A stretch of 64,000 bases of DNA from Steroidobacter gossypii (GCF_016801985.1 NZ_JAEVLS010000001.1:186001-250000), one strand, 5' to 3'. Shown: positions 32,849-41,642, numbered from the stretch's first letter. Translations and numbers: made by a program. The notes: generated by a model from the letters alone, not told the origin.

Positions 32849-33298
32849 TCAGGCCTGCGCTCGCCATTCATGGCGACGCTCGGTTTGAATGGATCCCGAA
32901 ATGTCACAAAGCAGGCCGGTGATGAGCTCGATGGCATCCTCGAGCGCGATGATGCCGGTGGGGGTGCCATGCGCATCCACCACGGGCACGCGCCGAATCC
33001 CGGCCAGCCGCATGACCTGCAGAACATCGCGAAGCTCGTCCGAGTCGTTCGCGAGCAGCGGCTGACGAGTCATGACGTCTTGAACCTTGGTGGCGCGCGG
33101 ATCGCGATTCGCGGCAGTCAACTGGAGCACGATGTCCCGATCGGTGAGCACGCCCACCACCCGACGGAGGTCGTCGCCTTGCTGGTAGACAGTCAGGAAC
33201 CCAACGTGCTGATCTCGCATCAGCCGGGCTGCGGCGACTACATCGGCGCTATCCGCGATCGAGATGACTCCCCGATGGCAGTGTTCGCCCACGTTCAT
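32849..33298 (-). CDS. CBS-domain pair protein
   Basis: The 149-residue protein consists of two CBS motifs: first ADVVAAARLMRDQHVGFLTV with VVGVLTDRDIVLQL, second DELRDVLQVMRLAGIRRVPV with PTGIIALEDAIELI. Together they make one Bateman module that binds adenosine nucleotides or similar ligands. There is no attached catalytic domain; the HCHRGVIS segment near the start is unusual. GAGGAG precedes ATG 33298. It may sense energy state; the regulated partner is not evident. Confidence 0.85.
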   Translation of the reverse strand: MNVGEHCHRGVISIADSADVVAAARLMRDQHVGFLTVYQQGDDLRRVVGVLTDRDIVLQLTAANRDPRATKVQDVMTRQPLLANDSDELRDVLQVMRLAGIRRVPVVDAHGTPTGIIALEDAIELITGLLCDISGSIQTERRHEWRAQA

Positions 33299-33566
33299 GA
33301 CTCTCTCCTCGGCGCCGGTGCTGTAGCGCCCCCTTCGAAAAGTCATTCCGTTGCTGGGAAAGGCTGGGTCATTGCCAGGTCAACGGCACTGTAGATACCG
33401 CGTCTGAAGTGAGCCATGCGTAGAAATGCCGATCGCGAGAGCGTGACAGTCGCATGCTTACGATAGTTCGGCAGTATCGGGTGGAACTCGTTTCGGCCCT
33501 GCCAGTGCCCGATAGCACGAATGAAATGTCGGAAGCGACTGAAACCGGCGGCGCCGGCGCGCGCTC

Positions 33567-33595
33567 ATGACCTGCGGCTCGCCCGGCTTTATAAT
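33567..33595 (+). promoter_or_regulatory. Probable sigma-70 promoter
   Basis: A perfect TATAAT -10 element lies at 33590-33595, with ATGACC (33567-33572, three of six matching TTGACA) at a 17-bp spacing. It is 45 bp upstream of the DUF4166 gene and would drive the three-gene operon. The remainder of the 342-bp gap (33299-33566) contains no gene or repeat that I can identify. Confidence 0.5.
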
Positions 33596-33640
33596 GAGCG
33601 TGCACGACACATCGGAACCGTTGTCGCGACCACAGAAACA

Positions 33641-34189
33641 ATGTCAGCAGCACCCAGCCTGTACGCCAGACTGTTAGGCCCCGATTTCGACCGCCTCGCC
33701 CCAGTTCTGCAATCCATTCATGACGCTCGCAGCACGAAACTTTACGCGGGTCGCTGCGATATTCGCGGCGGCGAGGGTTGGCTGGCTCGGCTCATCGCCC
33801 GCCTGGCAGGCCTGCCTGTTGCATGCAGGGACGTTCCGGTCGAAGTGACCATCGCCAGCGACGCCGCCACGGAATCCTGGGTTCGCAAGTTCGGCGCTCA
33901 CCGCATGCAGTCGCGGCTGAAGCTTCGCAACCGACGCCTCGAAGAGCGGCTCGGCCCCATCGTGCTCGCCTTCGATCTGGCAGCGGAACAGGATCGCATC
34001 GTCTGGTCCCTGAACAGCGCGCGACTGGCTTTGTTGCCGGTGCCGTTGACCTGGCTGTTGAAATGCGCGGCCACCGAAGCAATCCACGACGGCCGCTATG
34101 GCTTCGATGTCAGCGCTCACGTGCGCGGCATCGGGCTCATCGTTCACTACAGAGGATGGCTGGTCTCGCAACAAGGCCAGCTCGCATGA
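33641..34189 (+). CDS. DUF4166-like protein
   Basis: The 182-residue protein is soluble and Arg-rich. The opening SLYARLLGPDFDRLAPVLQSIHD, the middle GEGWLARLIARLAGLP and the end IGLIVHYRGWLV agree with DUF4166 proteins, which commonly sit beside DCC-family and saccharopine-dehydrogenase-like genes, as here. The function is unknown. ATG 33641 lies 45 bp below the TATAAT. Its stop overlaps the next start as ATGA. Confidence 0.72.
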   Translation: MSAAPSLYARLLGPDFDRLAPVLQSIHDARSTKLYAGRCDIRGGEGWLARLIARLAGLPVACRDVPVEVTIASDAATESWVRKFGAHRMQSRLKLRNRRLEERLGPIVLAFDLAAEQDRIVWSLNSARLALLPVPLTWLLKCAATEAIHDGRYGFDVSAHVRGIGLIVHYRGWLVSQQGQLA

Positions 34190-34602
34190 CAACTCATCCG
34201 GCGAGCGAAAGAGTGCTGGTGTTCGACGGTGTCTGCGTCCTGTGCAGCCACTGGGTCGGCTTCGTGCTTCGTCACGATCGGCGGCGCTTATATAAGTTCG
34301 CGGCCATGCAGACGGCCACCGGCCAGGCACTGCTGAGCCGGCATGGACTGGATCCGAACGATCCCAAATCTTTTCTGCTGCTGGAAGGCGGTCGCGGCTA
34401 CATGGATACGGATGCTCTCATCCGCGTGCTCCGATCTTTCGGCGGGCATTGGCGCATGGTGGCCATGATGATCCGCGTGCTGCCCCGCTTCTTCAGAGAT
34501 GCGTTGTATAGAACGATTGCTCGTAATCGTTACAAGCTGTTCGGACGACACGACGTGTGCATCGTCCCGAGCGCGCACACCGCGGACAGGTTCCTGAGCT
34601 GA
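34186..34602 (+). CDS. DCC-family thiol-disulfide oxidoreductase-like protein (DUF393)
   Basis: The 138-residue protein has FDGVCVLC near 13-20, the D-x-x-C-x-x-C signature that names the DCC family, and LLEGGRGYMDTDALIRVLRSFGG plus LYRTIARNRYKLFG, typical of its later part. The Cys pair suggests a thioredoxin-like redox function. ATG overlaps the preceding stop (ATGA); the next gene starts after 3 bases. Cotranscription with DUF4166 and the oxidoreductase gene is very likely. Confidence 0.85.
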   Translation: MTTHPASERVLVFDGVCVLCSHWVGFVLRHDRRRLYKFAAMQTATGQALLSRHGLDPNDPKSFLLLEGGRGYMDTDALIRVLRSFGGHWRMVAMMIRVLPRFFRDALYRTIARNRYKLFGRHDVCIVPSAHTADRFLS

Positions 34603-34605
34603 CGC

Positions 34606-35703
34606 ATGAAGTCAGTGGTCGTCCTCGGCGGGTATGGCAACTTCGGTCGCCGCATCGTCGCTGCGCTGGCGCCCGAGGCGGACGCTCGCGTTTTGGTTTG
34701 CGGGCGAGACTTGCGACGAGCCACCGCCGTCGCGAAAGAAACAGGCGGTTCGGCGGAGCCGCGTCGCCTCGATGCTCACGGCCCCGATTTCACCGCCGAG
34801 CTTCGCAAGGTAGCAGCGACACTCGTCATCCACACTGCGGGGCCGTTCCAAGGGCAGAGCTATACAGTGCCGCAAGCATGTATGGCCGCCGGCGCGCATT
34901 ACATCGATCTGGCGGACGGACGCGATTACGTCTGCGGCATCAAAGCGCTCGATGCCGAAGCCAGGCGCAGCGGAACGCTCGTCGTCAGCGGAGCAAGCTC
35001 ATTGCCGGCGCTCTCCTCAGCGGTGGTCGATGCGCTCAAGACGCAGTTCACGTCGATCGAGAGCATCGATCATGGCATCACCTCTGGAGCGAAACCGCCC
35101 GGGCGGGCCACCATGGACGGCGTGCTTGCCTACGCCGGCAAACCGTTCAAACAATGGCGCGACGAGGAGTGGTGCGAGGTGCACGGCTGGCAGGACATGA
35201 TCCGCCGCCAATATCCCGATCCCGTCAGCGGTCGTTGGATCGCCAGCTGCGACGTGCCCGATCTCGACCTGTTTCCCGAACGCTACCGCCCGGTGCGAAC
35301 GGTGCAGTTCCGCGCGGGCGTCGGTCCAGCCTCGAGCATGTTCGGACTTTGGCTGGCCTCGTGGCTGGTCCGAGCCGGAATGCTTTCGTCGCTCACGAGC
35401 TGGGTGCCTGCGCTTCATCGCACGGCATCCGCGCTGGCGCGCTTTGGGTCGAAATGCAGCGCCATGCACGTCACGGTCCGCGGCGTCGGCCTCAACGGCG
35501 AGCCGGCGGTTCGCAACTGGTTCCTGCTGGCCGATCAGGATCACGGCCCTTTCATTCCCTGCTTCCCTGCCATCGCGCTGGCCCGCAAGCTGTTGCGCGA
35601 TGAAGTGTCGGTGCGGGGCGCGATGCCCTGCATGGGTTTGCTCACCGTCGACGACATCCTTTCGGTGGGCGAAGGACTCGACCTTCGCGTCGTGCCGGGT
35701 TGA
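34606..35703 (+). CDS. Saccharopine dehydrogenase-like NAD(P)-binding protein
   Basis: The 365-residue protein begins VVVLGGYGNFGRRIV, a Rossmann dinucleotide motif. LVIHTAGPFQGQSYTVPQAC and HYIDLADGRDYVCGI are conserved in saccharopine dehydrogenase-like reductases. These proteins rarely act on saccharopine; many act on lipids or unknown substrates. The C-terminal half has a hydrophobic patch (MFGLWLASWLVRAGML) that may touch the membrane. Third gene of the operon. Confidence 0.8.
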   Translation: MKSVVVLGGYGNFGRRIVAALAPEADARVLVCGRDLRRATAVAKETGGSAEPRRLDAHGPDFTAELRKVAATLVIHTAGPFQGQSYTVPQACMAAGAHYIDLADGRDYVCGIKALDAEARRSGTLVVSGASSLPALSSAVVDALKTQFTSIESIDHGITSGAKPPGRATMDGVLAYAGKPFKQWRDEEWCEVHGWQDMIRRQYPDPVSGRWIASCDVPDLDLFPERYRPVRTVQFRAGVGPASSMFGLWLASWLVRAGMLSSLTSWVPALHRTASALARFGSKCSAMHVTVRGVGLNGEPAVRNWFLLADQDHGPFIPCFPAIALARKLLRDEVSVRGAMPCMGLLTVDDILSVGEGLDLRVVPG

Positions 35704-35815
35704 GCAAGCTGCGCTCCTCGAGTAACAGAAATCCGGACAGCCGCCTGCTGGCGTGACAGCAGCGTTTTCGGCAGGATGTTTGTTCGCGCAGGAATAAGAC
35801 GCCGGAGGCCTCATC

Positions 35816-36217
35816 ATGTTTAGCCACGTCATGCTCGGAACGCGCGATCTATCGCGCGCGGCCGCGTTTTACGACGCCGTCCTGTTACCCATCGGACTGC
35901 GACGCCGCCAGGTGGTTCCGGACGGCGGCCCGGACTGTGCCTGCTGGGTGATGCCCGATCATCCTTTACCTCGCTTTTACGTCACGCTGCCTTTCGACCG
36001 TCAGCAGGCGACGGTGGCCAACGGCGGCATGGTGGCGTTCCTGGCGCCCAACCCGGAAGCGGTCGACCGTGCGTATCAAGCCGGCCTCGCCGCCGGTGGC
36101 AGCGACGAAGGTCCGCCGGGCGAACGCCTCCACTACGGCGCGGGTTACTACGGGGCCTACCTCCGCGATCCCGACGGCAACAAAGTGCACATCGTCCATC
36201 GCGGCGACATGCTGTAA
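35816..36217 (+). CDS. VOC-family (glyoxalase-like) protein
   Basis: The 133-residue protein fits one VOC module pair: SHVMLGTRDLSRAAAFYDAV at the start and AYLRDPDGNKVHIVH near the end. The family uses paired beta-alpha-beta-beta-beta units to hold a metal and includes dioxygenases and lyases; this subgroup is unassigned. GGAGGCC precedes the ATG. It lies 112 bp after the previous operon and ends 15 bp from the convergent rhomboid gene. Confidence 0.83.
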   Translation: MFSHVMLGTRDLSRAAAFYDAVLLPIGLRRRQVVPDGGPDCACWVMPDHPLPRFYVTLPFDRQQATVANGGMVAFLAPNPEAVDRAYQAGLAAGGSDEGPPGERLHYGAGYYGAYLRDPDGNKVHIVHRGDML

Positions 36218-36232
36218 CAAAGCAAGCAATCG

Positions 36233-36838
36233 TCAGCGACGCCGTCGCTGCGAGGCCCAGTAGCGGATGATGACAAAGCCGGTGGCCATGCCGCCGAGAT
36301 GGGCGAAATGGGCGACGCCGGAGGCGGTCTGGGTCACGCCCATGACCAGCTCGAAGATGCCGTACAAAGTGACGAACAACCAGGCCGGCATCGGAATGGG
36401 CGGGAAGATGAGCATCAGCGTGCGCCTTGGAAACGCCATGCCGAACGCCAACAACAGTCCGAACACGCCTCCGGAGGCGCCGACCACCGGCGCGGGCGGT
36501 CCGCCAGAGACGGACGTCACGATCAGATGCATGCACGCCGCGCCGATGACGCAGGCCAGATAATAGAAAAGATAACGGCGGGAGCCGAACAGCCGTTCGA
36601 TGTCCGAGCCGAACATGAACACGGCAAACATGTTGAAAAACAGGTGTGCCCAGTTCCCGTGCAAAAAACCATACGTGAGCAATTGCCACGCATGGAACTC
36701 CGGGTAACCGAAAGCGCCCGCCGGCGGCGGCCACAGTGCGAAATACGCCTTGATCAGCCCGCCCGTGAATCCCTGCAGCAGGAACACGACGAGGTTGAGG
36801 ACGATGATCGCTTGATTGAGCGGAGTGATGCTGGGCAT
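36233..36838 (-). CDS. Rhomboid-family intramembrane serine protease
   Basis: The 201-residue protein has six membrane helices. GASGG at 120-124 holds the catalytic Ser122, and HFAHLGG gives His180. HGNWAHLFFNMFAVFMFG is the conserved helix-2 region with HxxxN. Rhomboids cut membrane proteins within or near the bilayer. ATG 36838 is preferred, since an upstream in-frame extension is hydrophilic and overlaps the promoter region of the divergent gene. Substrates unknown. Confidence 0.9.
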   Translation of the reverse strand: MPSITPLNQAIIVLNLVVFLLQGFTGGLIKAYFALWPPPAGAFGYPEFHAWQLLTYGFLHGNWAHLFFNMFAVFMFGSDIERLFGSRRYLFYYLACVIGAACMHLIVTSVSGGPPAPVVGASGGVFGLLLAFGMAFPRRTLMLIFPPIPMPAWLFVTLYGIFELVMGVTQTASGVAHFAHLGGMATGFVIIRYWASQRRRR

Positions 36839-36948
36839 GTTCTGAGAAGAAAGCGCGCCGCGACGTATCGGTTCCGTGCCGCGATCCCCGACATCATACC
36901 GTGCGACACGGTAGGATGCCGCCCGATCGGTCCCTGAGCGGTGCGCGA

Positions 36949-38835
36949 ATGACTCGACCATCGACACAACAATCACAATTCACGCTGCTCGCCCAGCGAC
37001 GCTTCCTGCCCTTCTTCGGCGCACAGGCGCTCGGCGCGTTCAACGACAATGTCTACAAGAACGTGCTCGTTATCCTCGCCACCTACCAGGCCGCGAGCTA
37101 CACCGCCATGGATCCGGCGTTGCTCACCAATGTCGCCGCCGGGCTGTTCATCCTGCCCTTTGTGCTGTTCTCCGGCATGGCCGGGCAATTGGCCGATCGC
37201 TATGACAAGGCGCGGGTATTGCAGGCGGTGAAGGCGGCCGAGATTCCCATCATGGGCCTCGCCGCTTTCGGCTTCGCCATTCACAGCATCGAAGTGTTAC
37301 TGGGCGCGCTGTTCCTGATGGGCATGCAATCCACCTTTTTCGCGCCAGCCAAGTACGGAGTGTTGCCGGAAGTGCTGCGCGATTCAGAACTGGTCGGCGG
37401 CAACGCGATGGTGGAGATGGGCACCTTTGTCGCCATCGTGCTGGGCACGCTCGCCGCTGGCCTGCTCGCCGCGGACGGCAGCATCCCGCTGATCGTCATC
37501 ACGCTGCTAGCAATCGCCGCGCTCGGGTTTCTCAGCAGCCTGGCCATCCCGAAACTGCAGCCCGCCGCGCCGACGCTGAAAATCGATCGGCGCCCCTGGA
37601 GCTCCACCTGGGACAACCTCCGCGCCGCGGCTGAGTCGCGAGTGGTGTTCCTGGCGATTCTCGGCATCTCGTGGTTTTGGTTCTACGGCGCGTTGGTGCT
37701 CGCGCAACTGCCGCTCTATACAAAGGAGGTGCTCGGCGGCAGCGAACAAGTGGTGACGGTGCTGTTGGTGATGTTCTCGGCCGGCGTCGGCCTTGGCTCG
37801 TTGCTTTGCGAACGTTTGTCGGGGCGTAAAGTGGAGATCGGCCTGGTGCCGTTCGGCTCCATCGGCCTCACGGTGTTCGCAGTGGATCTGTATTTTGCAA
37901 CGCCATCCATGGCGGGCGCGAATCTTTCCGCTCGCGAATTCATCGCGGCGCCCGGCTCGGCGCGCATCTTGATCGACATGGCGCTTATCGGCGTGTTTGG
38001 CGGTTTCTTCATCGTGCCGCTGTATGCGCTGGTCCAGCAGCGCACCCGTCGCGAGATCATGTCTCGCGTCATCGGCGCCAACAGCATTCTTAATGCCGTC
38101 TTCATGGTAGTTGCCGCGGGGCTCGCGGCGCTGGGGCTGCACGCCGGCCTGACCATTCCGCAATTGTTGCTCCTCACCGGCGTGTTGAACGCGTTCGTCG
38201 CGATTTATATCTACAGTCTGGTGCCGGAGTTCCTGCTGCGCTTCGTCGCCTGGCTGCTGATCCATTTCGTGTACCGGCTGGACCGGCGCGGCATCGACAA
38301 TATTCCCGAGCAAGGTCCGGCGCTGCTGATCTGCAATCACGTCGGCTTCGCCGACGCCATCGTGATCTCGGCGGCCTGCCCGCGTCCGATCCGCTTCATC
38401 ATGGAACGCAGTATTTTCCAGATCCCGGTGTTGAGCACGCTGTTTCGGGGCATGAAGGCAATTCCAGTGGCGCCGGCCAGGGAAGATCCTGAAGTCTATG
38501 AGCAGGCCTTTCAGACGGTGGCCGCCGAGCTGCGCGATGGCAACCTGGTTTGTATCTTCCCGGAGGGCAAGCTCACGCCCGACGGCGAGATCGGCGAGTT
38601 TCGCGCCGGCATGATGCGCATCCTGAAAGAAACACCGGTACCGGTGATTCCGATGTCGCTGTCCGGTTTGTGGGACTCGATGTTCTCGCGCAAATACAAA
38701 CAAGTCTGGAAACGCTGGCCGCGACGCTTCTGGGCCAGGATCACCTTGAAAGTGGGCGAAGCGGTCGCGCCCGAGCACGCCGACGTTGGCACCTTGCGGC
38801 AACGCGTCGTGGAGCTTCGCGGGCCGGCGCGCTGA
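36949..38835 (+). CDS. MFS transporter (LplT-like) fused to PlsC-type acyltransferase
   Basis: The 628-residue protein has an MFS domain at about 10-420 (FGAQALGAFNDNVYKNVLVIL is the LplT-type start; ANSILNAVFMVVAAGLAALG later). From about 430 there is a PlsC/1-acyl-glycerol-3-phosphate acyltransferase domain with NHVGFADAIV (HX4D), FIMERSIFQIP and FPEGKLTPDGEIGEF. Related Aas-type proteins add an acyl-ACP synthetase after these two; here that third domain is absent. A role in lysophospholipid uptake and re-acylation at the inner membrane is likely. Confidence 0.87.
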   Translation: MTRPSTQQSQFTLLAQRRFLPFFGAQALGAFNDNVYKNVLVILATYQAASYTAMDPALLTNVAAGLFILPFVLFSGMAGQLADRYDKARVLQAVKAAEIPIMGLAAFGFAIHSIEVLLGALFLMGMQSTFFAPAKYGVLPEVLRDSELVGGNAMVEMGTFVAIVLGTLAAGLLAADGSIPLIVITLLAIAALGFLSSLAIPKLQPAAPTLKIDRRPWSSTWDNLRAAAESRVVFLAILGISWFWFYGALVLAQLPLYTKEVLGGSEQVVTVLLVMFSAGVGLGSLLCERLSGRKVEIGLVPFGSIGLTVFAVDLYFATPSMAGANLSAREFIAAPGSARILIDMALIGVFGGFFIVPLYALVQQRTRREIMSRVIGANSILNAVFMVVAAGLAALGLHAGLTIPQLLLLTGVLNAFVAIYIYSLVPEFLLRFVAWLLIHFVYRLDRRGIDNIPEQGPALLICNHVGFADAIVISAACPRPIRFIMERSIFQIPVLSTLFRGMKAIPVAPAREDPEVYEQAFQTVAAELRDGNLVCIFPEGKLTPDGEIGEFRAGMMRILKETPVPVIPMSLSGLWDSMFSRKYKQVWKRWPRRFWARITLKVGEAVAPEHADVGTLRQRVVELRGPAR

Positions 38836-38847
38836 GCGGATTGTCAC

Positions 38848-38874
38848 AAAAAAAGCCCGCCAATCGGGCGGGCT
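38848..38874 (-). terminator. Rho-independent terminator for ald
   Basis: On the minus strand, AGCCCGCC (38867-38874 side) pairs with GGCGGGCT around a 5-base loop, followed by seven T residues (38854 down to 38848). It lies 89 bp past the alanine dehydrogenase stop. Read from the plus strand it has no T-run, so it mainly serves ald. Confidence 0.85.
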
Positions 38875-38962
38875 CAAAGGGGGATCTGGTTGGGTCTGTC
38901 ACTGGACGACGCTCATATAATCACTGCCGGCCGCTTGCGACACTTGTTCAAAAGTGCTGTTT

Positions 38963-40075
38963 TCAGGCGGCGACAGGATGCGGGCGATAGGCCAGGTTCA
39001 GATCGCGAGCCACTGCTTCGCACGTGATAGAACCGGCATGAACGTTCAAGCCCGCCGCCAGATGGGGATCCGCCGCCAGCGCTTTCTCTACGCCGAGATC
39101 CGCCAGTTGTTTCACATACGGCAAGGTCGCGTTCGTTAGCGCGAAGGTCGATGTGCGCGGCACGGCGCCCGGCATGTTGGTCACGCAGTAGTGGACGACG
39201 CCGTCGACAAGAAACGTCGGCTCGGCATGCGTGGTCGGTCGGCTGGTTTCGAAACAGCCGCCCTGATCGATGGAGATGTCCACCATCACTGCGCCCTTCT
39301 TCATCTTGCTGACCATGTCGCCCGTTACCAGCTTGGGCGCCGCCGCACCAACCACGAGCACGGCGCCAATGACCAGATCCGCTTGAGTCACCAACGATTC
39401 GATGGCTTCGGCGGTGGATGCCATGGTTTTGAGCCGGCCGGCGAACAGCGCGTCGAGCTCGCGCAAACGTTTCAGAGAGCGATCGACGACAGTGACATCG
39501 GCGCGCATGCCGACTGCAATTTCCGCCGCCGCGGTTCCGGACACACCGCCTCCCAATACCACGACTTTGGCGGGCGCCGTTCCCGGCACGCCGCCGAGCA
39601 GCACACCGATTCCGCCGTTCGCCTTTTGTAACGATGCCGCGCCGACCTGCACGGACATGCGACCGGCGACTTCACTCATCGGGGTGAGCAACGGCAGTGA
39701 GCCGTTGGGTGCAGTGACTGTTTCATAAGCGATGGCTGTCGCGCCGGAAGCCATCAGTGCGTGGGCCTGCTCCGGGTCGGCGGCCAGGTGCAGATAAGTG
39801 AACAGGGTCTGGCCGGGCCGAAGCATGTTGCATTCGGAGAGCTGTGGCTCCTTGACCTTCACGACCAGGTCCGCGTTGTCGAAAACTTCCCTGGCTGTGC
39901 CGACAATCCTGGCGCCGGCTGCGACATAGGCCGCGTCGTCGACGCCGATGCCCGCCCCCGCCGTGCTTTGTACGAGGACCTGGTGGCCCGAACCCACCAG
40001 CTCGCGAACCCCCGCGGGCACCAGACCGACTCGATATTCGTGATTCTTGATCTCTTTCGGTACGCCGATACGCAT
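38963..40075 (-). CDS. ald: Alanine dehydrogenase
   Basis: The 370-residue protein matches Ald throughout: MRIGVPKEIKNHEYRVGLVP, VKVKEPQLSE, TYLHLAADPEQ (catalytic His and Lys regions), KVVVLGGGVSGTAAAEIAVG for NAD binding, and GGCFETSRPTTHAEPTF. It interconverts L-alanine and pyruvate plus ammonia with NAD. The length is normal. It is divergent from an Lrp-type regulator across 161 bp, the usual arrangement for alanine-responsive control. Confidence 0.96.
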   Translation of the reverse strand: MRIGVPKEIKNHEYRVGLVPAGVRELVGSGHQVLVQSTAGAGIGVDDAAYVAAGARIVGTAREVFDNADLVVKVKEPQLSECNMLRPGQTLFTYLHLAADPEQAHALMASGATAIAYETVTAPNGSLPLLTPMSEVAGRMSVQVGAASLQKANGGIGVLLGGVPGTAPAKVVVLGGGVSGTAAAEIAVGMRADVTVVDRSLKRLRELDALFAGRLKTMASTAEAIESLVTQADLVIGAVLVVGAAAPKLVTGDMVSKMKKGAVMVDISIDQGGCFETSRPTTHAEPTFLVDGVVHYCVTNMPGAVPRTSTFALTNATLPYVKQLADLGVEKALAADPHLAAGLNVHAGSITCEAVARDLNLAYRPHPVAA

Positions 40076-40236
40076 AAAACCTCGTGATGACTAATGATCG
40101 ATCGTCATGGCCGAGCACGCGAACCGCTTCACTCTAGGTTGGCGTCTACGCACGAAGCTGCCACAATCGGGCGCAATCTTGGATATCTGTGGCAGAATCT
40201 GCGGCATTCCCCTGGCAGGCCGACGGATTCTTGCGT

Positions 40237-40698
40237 ATGAGGTTCGACCGCTTCGACCGTGCAATTCTTCAGGCGTTGCAGCATGAAGGCCGGATTCCGA
40301 ACAGCGCTCTGGCCGAGCGCGTGAACCTGTCGGAATCCGCCTGCTTGCGACGCATCCGTCAACTGGAGGAGTCCGGGCTGATCGAGGGCTACACGGCGCT
40401 GATCAATCAGCAGAAGGCCGGTTTCCCAGTCAATGTGTTCGTCAACATCACGCTGGATCGTCAGGACGAAACCGATCTGCGCAAATTCGAAGAGGCCGTA
40501 CGCAAGATTCCCGAGGTCATGGAGTGCTATTTGATGACCGGCGACTATGACTATGTAGTGCGCGTGGTCGTCGCCGACACCGCGGATTTCGAGCGCTTAC
40601 ACAGCAAACATCTCACTCGCCTTCCCGGCGTCGCCCGCGTTCACTCCAGCTTCGCGCTTCGCACGGTGCAGAAGTCGCGGGAGTTGCCCATTCGTTGA
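40237..40698 (+). CDS. Lrp/AsnC-family transcriptional regulator
   Basis: The 153-residue protein has an N-terminal HTH (FDRAILQALQHEGRIPNSALAERVNLSESACLRRIRQLEESG) region and a RAM ligand-binding sheet (VNVFVNITLDRQD, VMECYLMTGDYDYVVRVVV, RVHSSFALRTV). Divergent placement suggests it activates ald in response to alanine, as AldR or BkdR-like regulators do. ATG 40237 begins right at the conserved domain. Downstream lies the hairpin-rich gene-free stretch. Confidence 0.9.
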   Translation: MRFDRFDRAILQALQHEGRIPNSALAERVNLSESACLRRIRQLEESGLIEGYTALINQQKAGFPVNVFVNITLDRQDETDLRKFEEAVRKIPEVMECYLMTGDYDYVVRVVVADTADFERLHSKHLTRLPGVARVHSSFALRTVQKSRELPIR

Positions 40699-40720
40699 AG
40701 CCTCGCACAGAGAAAGTCCC

Positions 40721-41005
40721 GCTCGCCGCGGCGAGCTGCGTGAAGCCATCACTGACGTTGAGGCGTCGTTCGAGGTGTCCTCGCTCCCTCCGGCATTGTC
40801 GAGAAAGAGGGAACCTTTTCGGCAAAGCGCGCCCAGGGGCTCGGCGGTGCCTTTCAGCGAAGCACTGCTTCGCTCCGCCGAGCGGGTGTACATGGATGTA
40901 CACCCTGGGCTTGCGCGGAACAGGACTGCGCAGCGCAATGGGACCCCTCGGACGCGCTTGCGCGACCGAGGGGAGCACGGTGCCGGAAGGAGCGAAGACA
41001 CCTCG
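40721..41005. repeat. Palindrome-rich structured element bounded by 25-bp inverted repeats
   Basis: The gap 40699-41142 has no credible gene. It opens with a perfect 16-bp palindrome (40721-40736). Inverted repeats 40771-40795 and 40981-41005 match at 23 of 25 positions. Between them are: a compound hairpin with GCTCGGCGG/CCGCCGAGC (40839-40847, 40875-40883) enclosing AGCGAAGC/GCTTCGCT; GGGTGTACA/TGTACACCC (40884-40905, perfect); TTGCGC/GCGCAA (40911-40938); and CCCCTCGG/CCGAGGGG enclosing CGCGC/GCGCG (40944-40973). This is far beyond chance and looks like a non-autonomous mobile repeat or a folded RNA. Confidence 0.75.
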
Positions 41006-41069
41006 GACGGCGCCAGCCACCGGCGCCTCTTCTCTGAGCACCGATCAAAAGGAACCGATATGCAGAATC

Positions 41070-41103
41070 GGATATAGCGCCACGGCGCCGGGGCGTTATA
41101 TCC
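41070..41103. promoter_or_regulatory. 12-bp inverted repeat with GGATATAGCGCC/GGCGTTATATCC arms
   Basis: GGATATAGCGCC (41070-41081) and GGCGTTATATCC (41092-41103) differ at one position as inverted copies; the 10-base loop holds GGCGCC. The right arm and its continuation to 41114 match a site at 45801-45822 ahead of moeA. The CGTTATAT half resembles Mo-box half-sites of ModE-type regulators but the arms are in the opposite order. It lies just past the modE stop with no gene start beside it. It could also be the edge of the structured element. Confidence 0.4.
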
Positions 41104-41142
41104 TGACGGGAATTTCGGAGTCCCTGGGTGGAAGCGATGTCG

Positions 41143-41568
41143 TTACCGGGACGCCGAGCGGCGGGCGGCGGCGGTGGTGGGGGAGCGTTGCGTGCGGGTG
41201 AGGGAGCGGCGGGTGTTGGTGCGCGAAGGGCTGACGGTTTTGAGCATGTGGCCGAAGTATTTCTCCGCCCGGGCATTGGTTTCTTTTTCGAACTGACGAT
41301 ACGCCGCCACAATGGCCTCGCCGAACTCAGTCAGCGTGGTGCCGCCACCGCCACTGCCGCCTGTGCTCGTCAACACCAGGGGCTCGCGAAAAGTCTGGTT
41401 GAGGCTGGCGAGCAACTGCCAGGCGCGCCGGTAGCTCATGTCGAGTTCGCGAGCGGCCTGCGACAGCGACCCGGAGTCGCGCATTTTTTCGAGCAGCGCG
41501 ACCTTGCCGGGCCCGATGGCATGCACCGAGTCGAAATCGACACGCAACGTAATCTTGAGCCGGCTCAT
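41143..41568 (-). CDS. modE: ModE-family winged-helix molybdate regulator (HTH only)
   Basis: The 141-residue protein matches the ModE DNA-binding domain: GPGKVALLEKMRDSGSLSQA, ARELDMSYRRAWQLLASLN, GGSGGGGTTLTEFGEAIV. There is no Mop/TOBE molybdate-binding domain; the C-terminus is instead a basic Ser/Thr/Arg tail. Short ModE forms occur and either bind DNA without ligand or rely on other sensors. ATG 41568 follows GGAG. It is divergent from modA across 74 bp, so control of modA is likely. Confidence 0.88.
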   Translation of the reverse strand: MSRLKITLRVDFDSVHAIGPGKVALLEKMRDSGSLSQAARELDMSYRRAWQLLASLNQTFREPLVLTSTGGSGGGGTTLTEFGEAIVAAYRQFEKETNARAEKYFGHMLKTVSPSRTNTRRSLTRTQRSPTTAAARRSASR

Positions 41569-41642
41569 CGCTTGTCTCCGCGGGCGATGGATGAAAGTAA
41601 CGCAGCCCAGGTCGCGATCCAAGCGTCGGCTGCAATGGAGCC

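Noticed and set aside
40775-41077. Open frames on both strands in the palindromic region
   Set aside because: The two strands give related Ser/Arg-rich peptides because of the inverted repeats; there is no ribosome-binding site and no protein-like pattern.
41569-41642. ModE box expected between modE and modA
   Set aside because: No CGnTATAT-type halves occur in this 74-bp gap; the only such halves are at 41070-41103 and 45801-45822.
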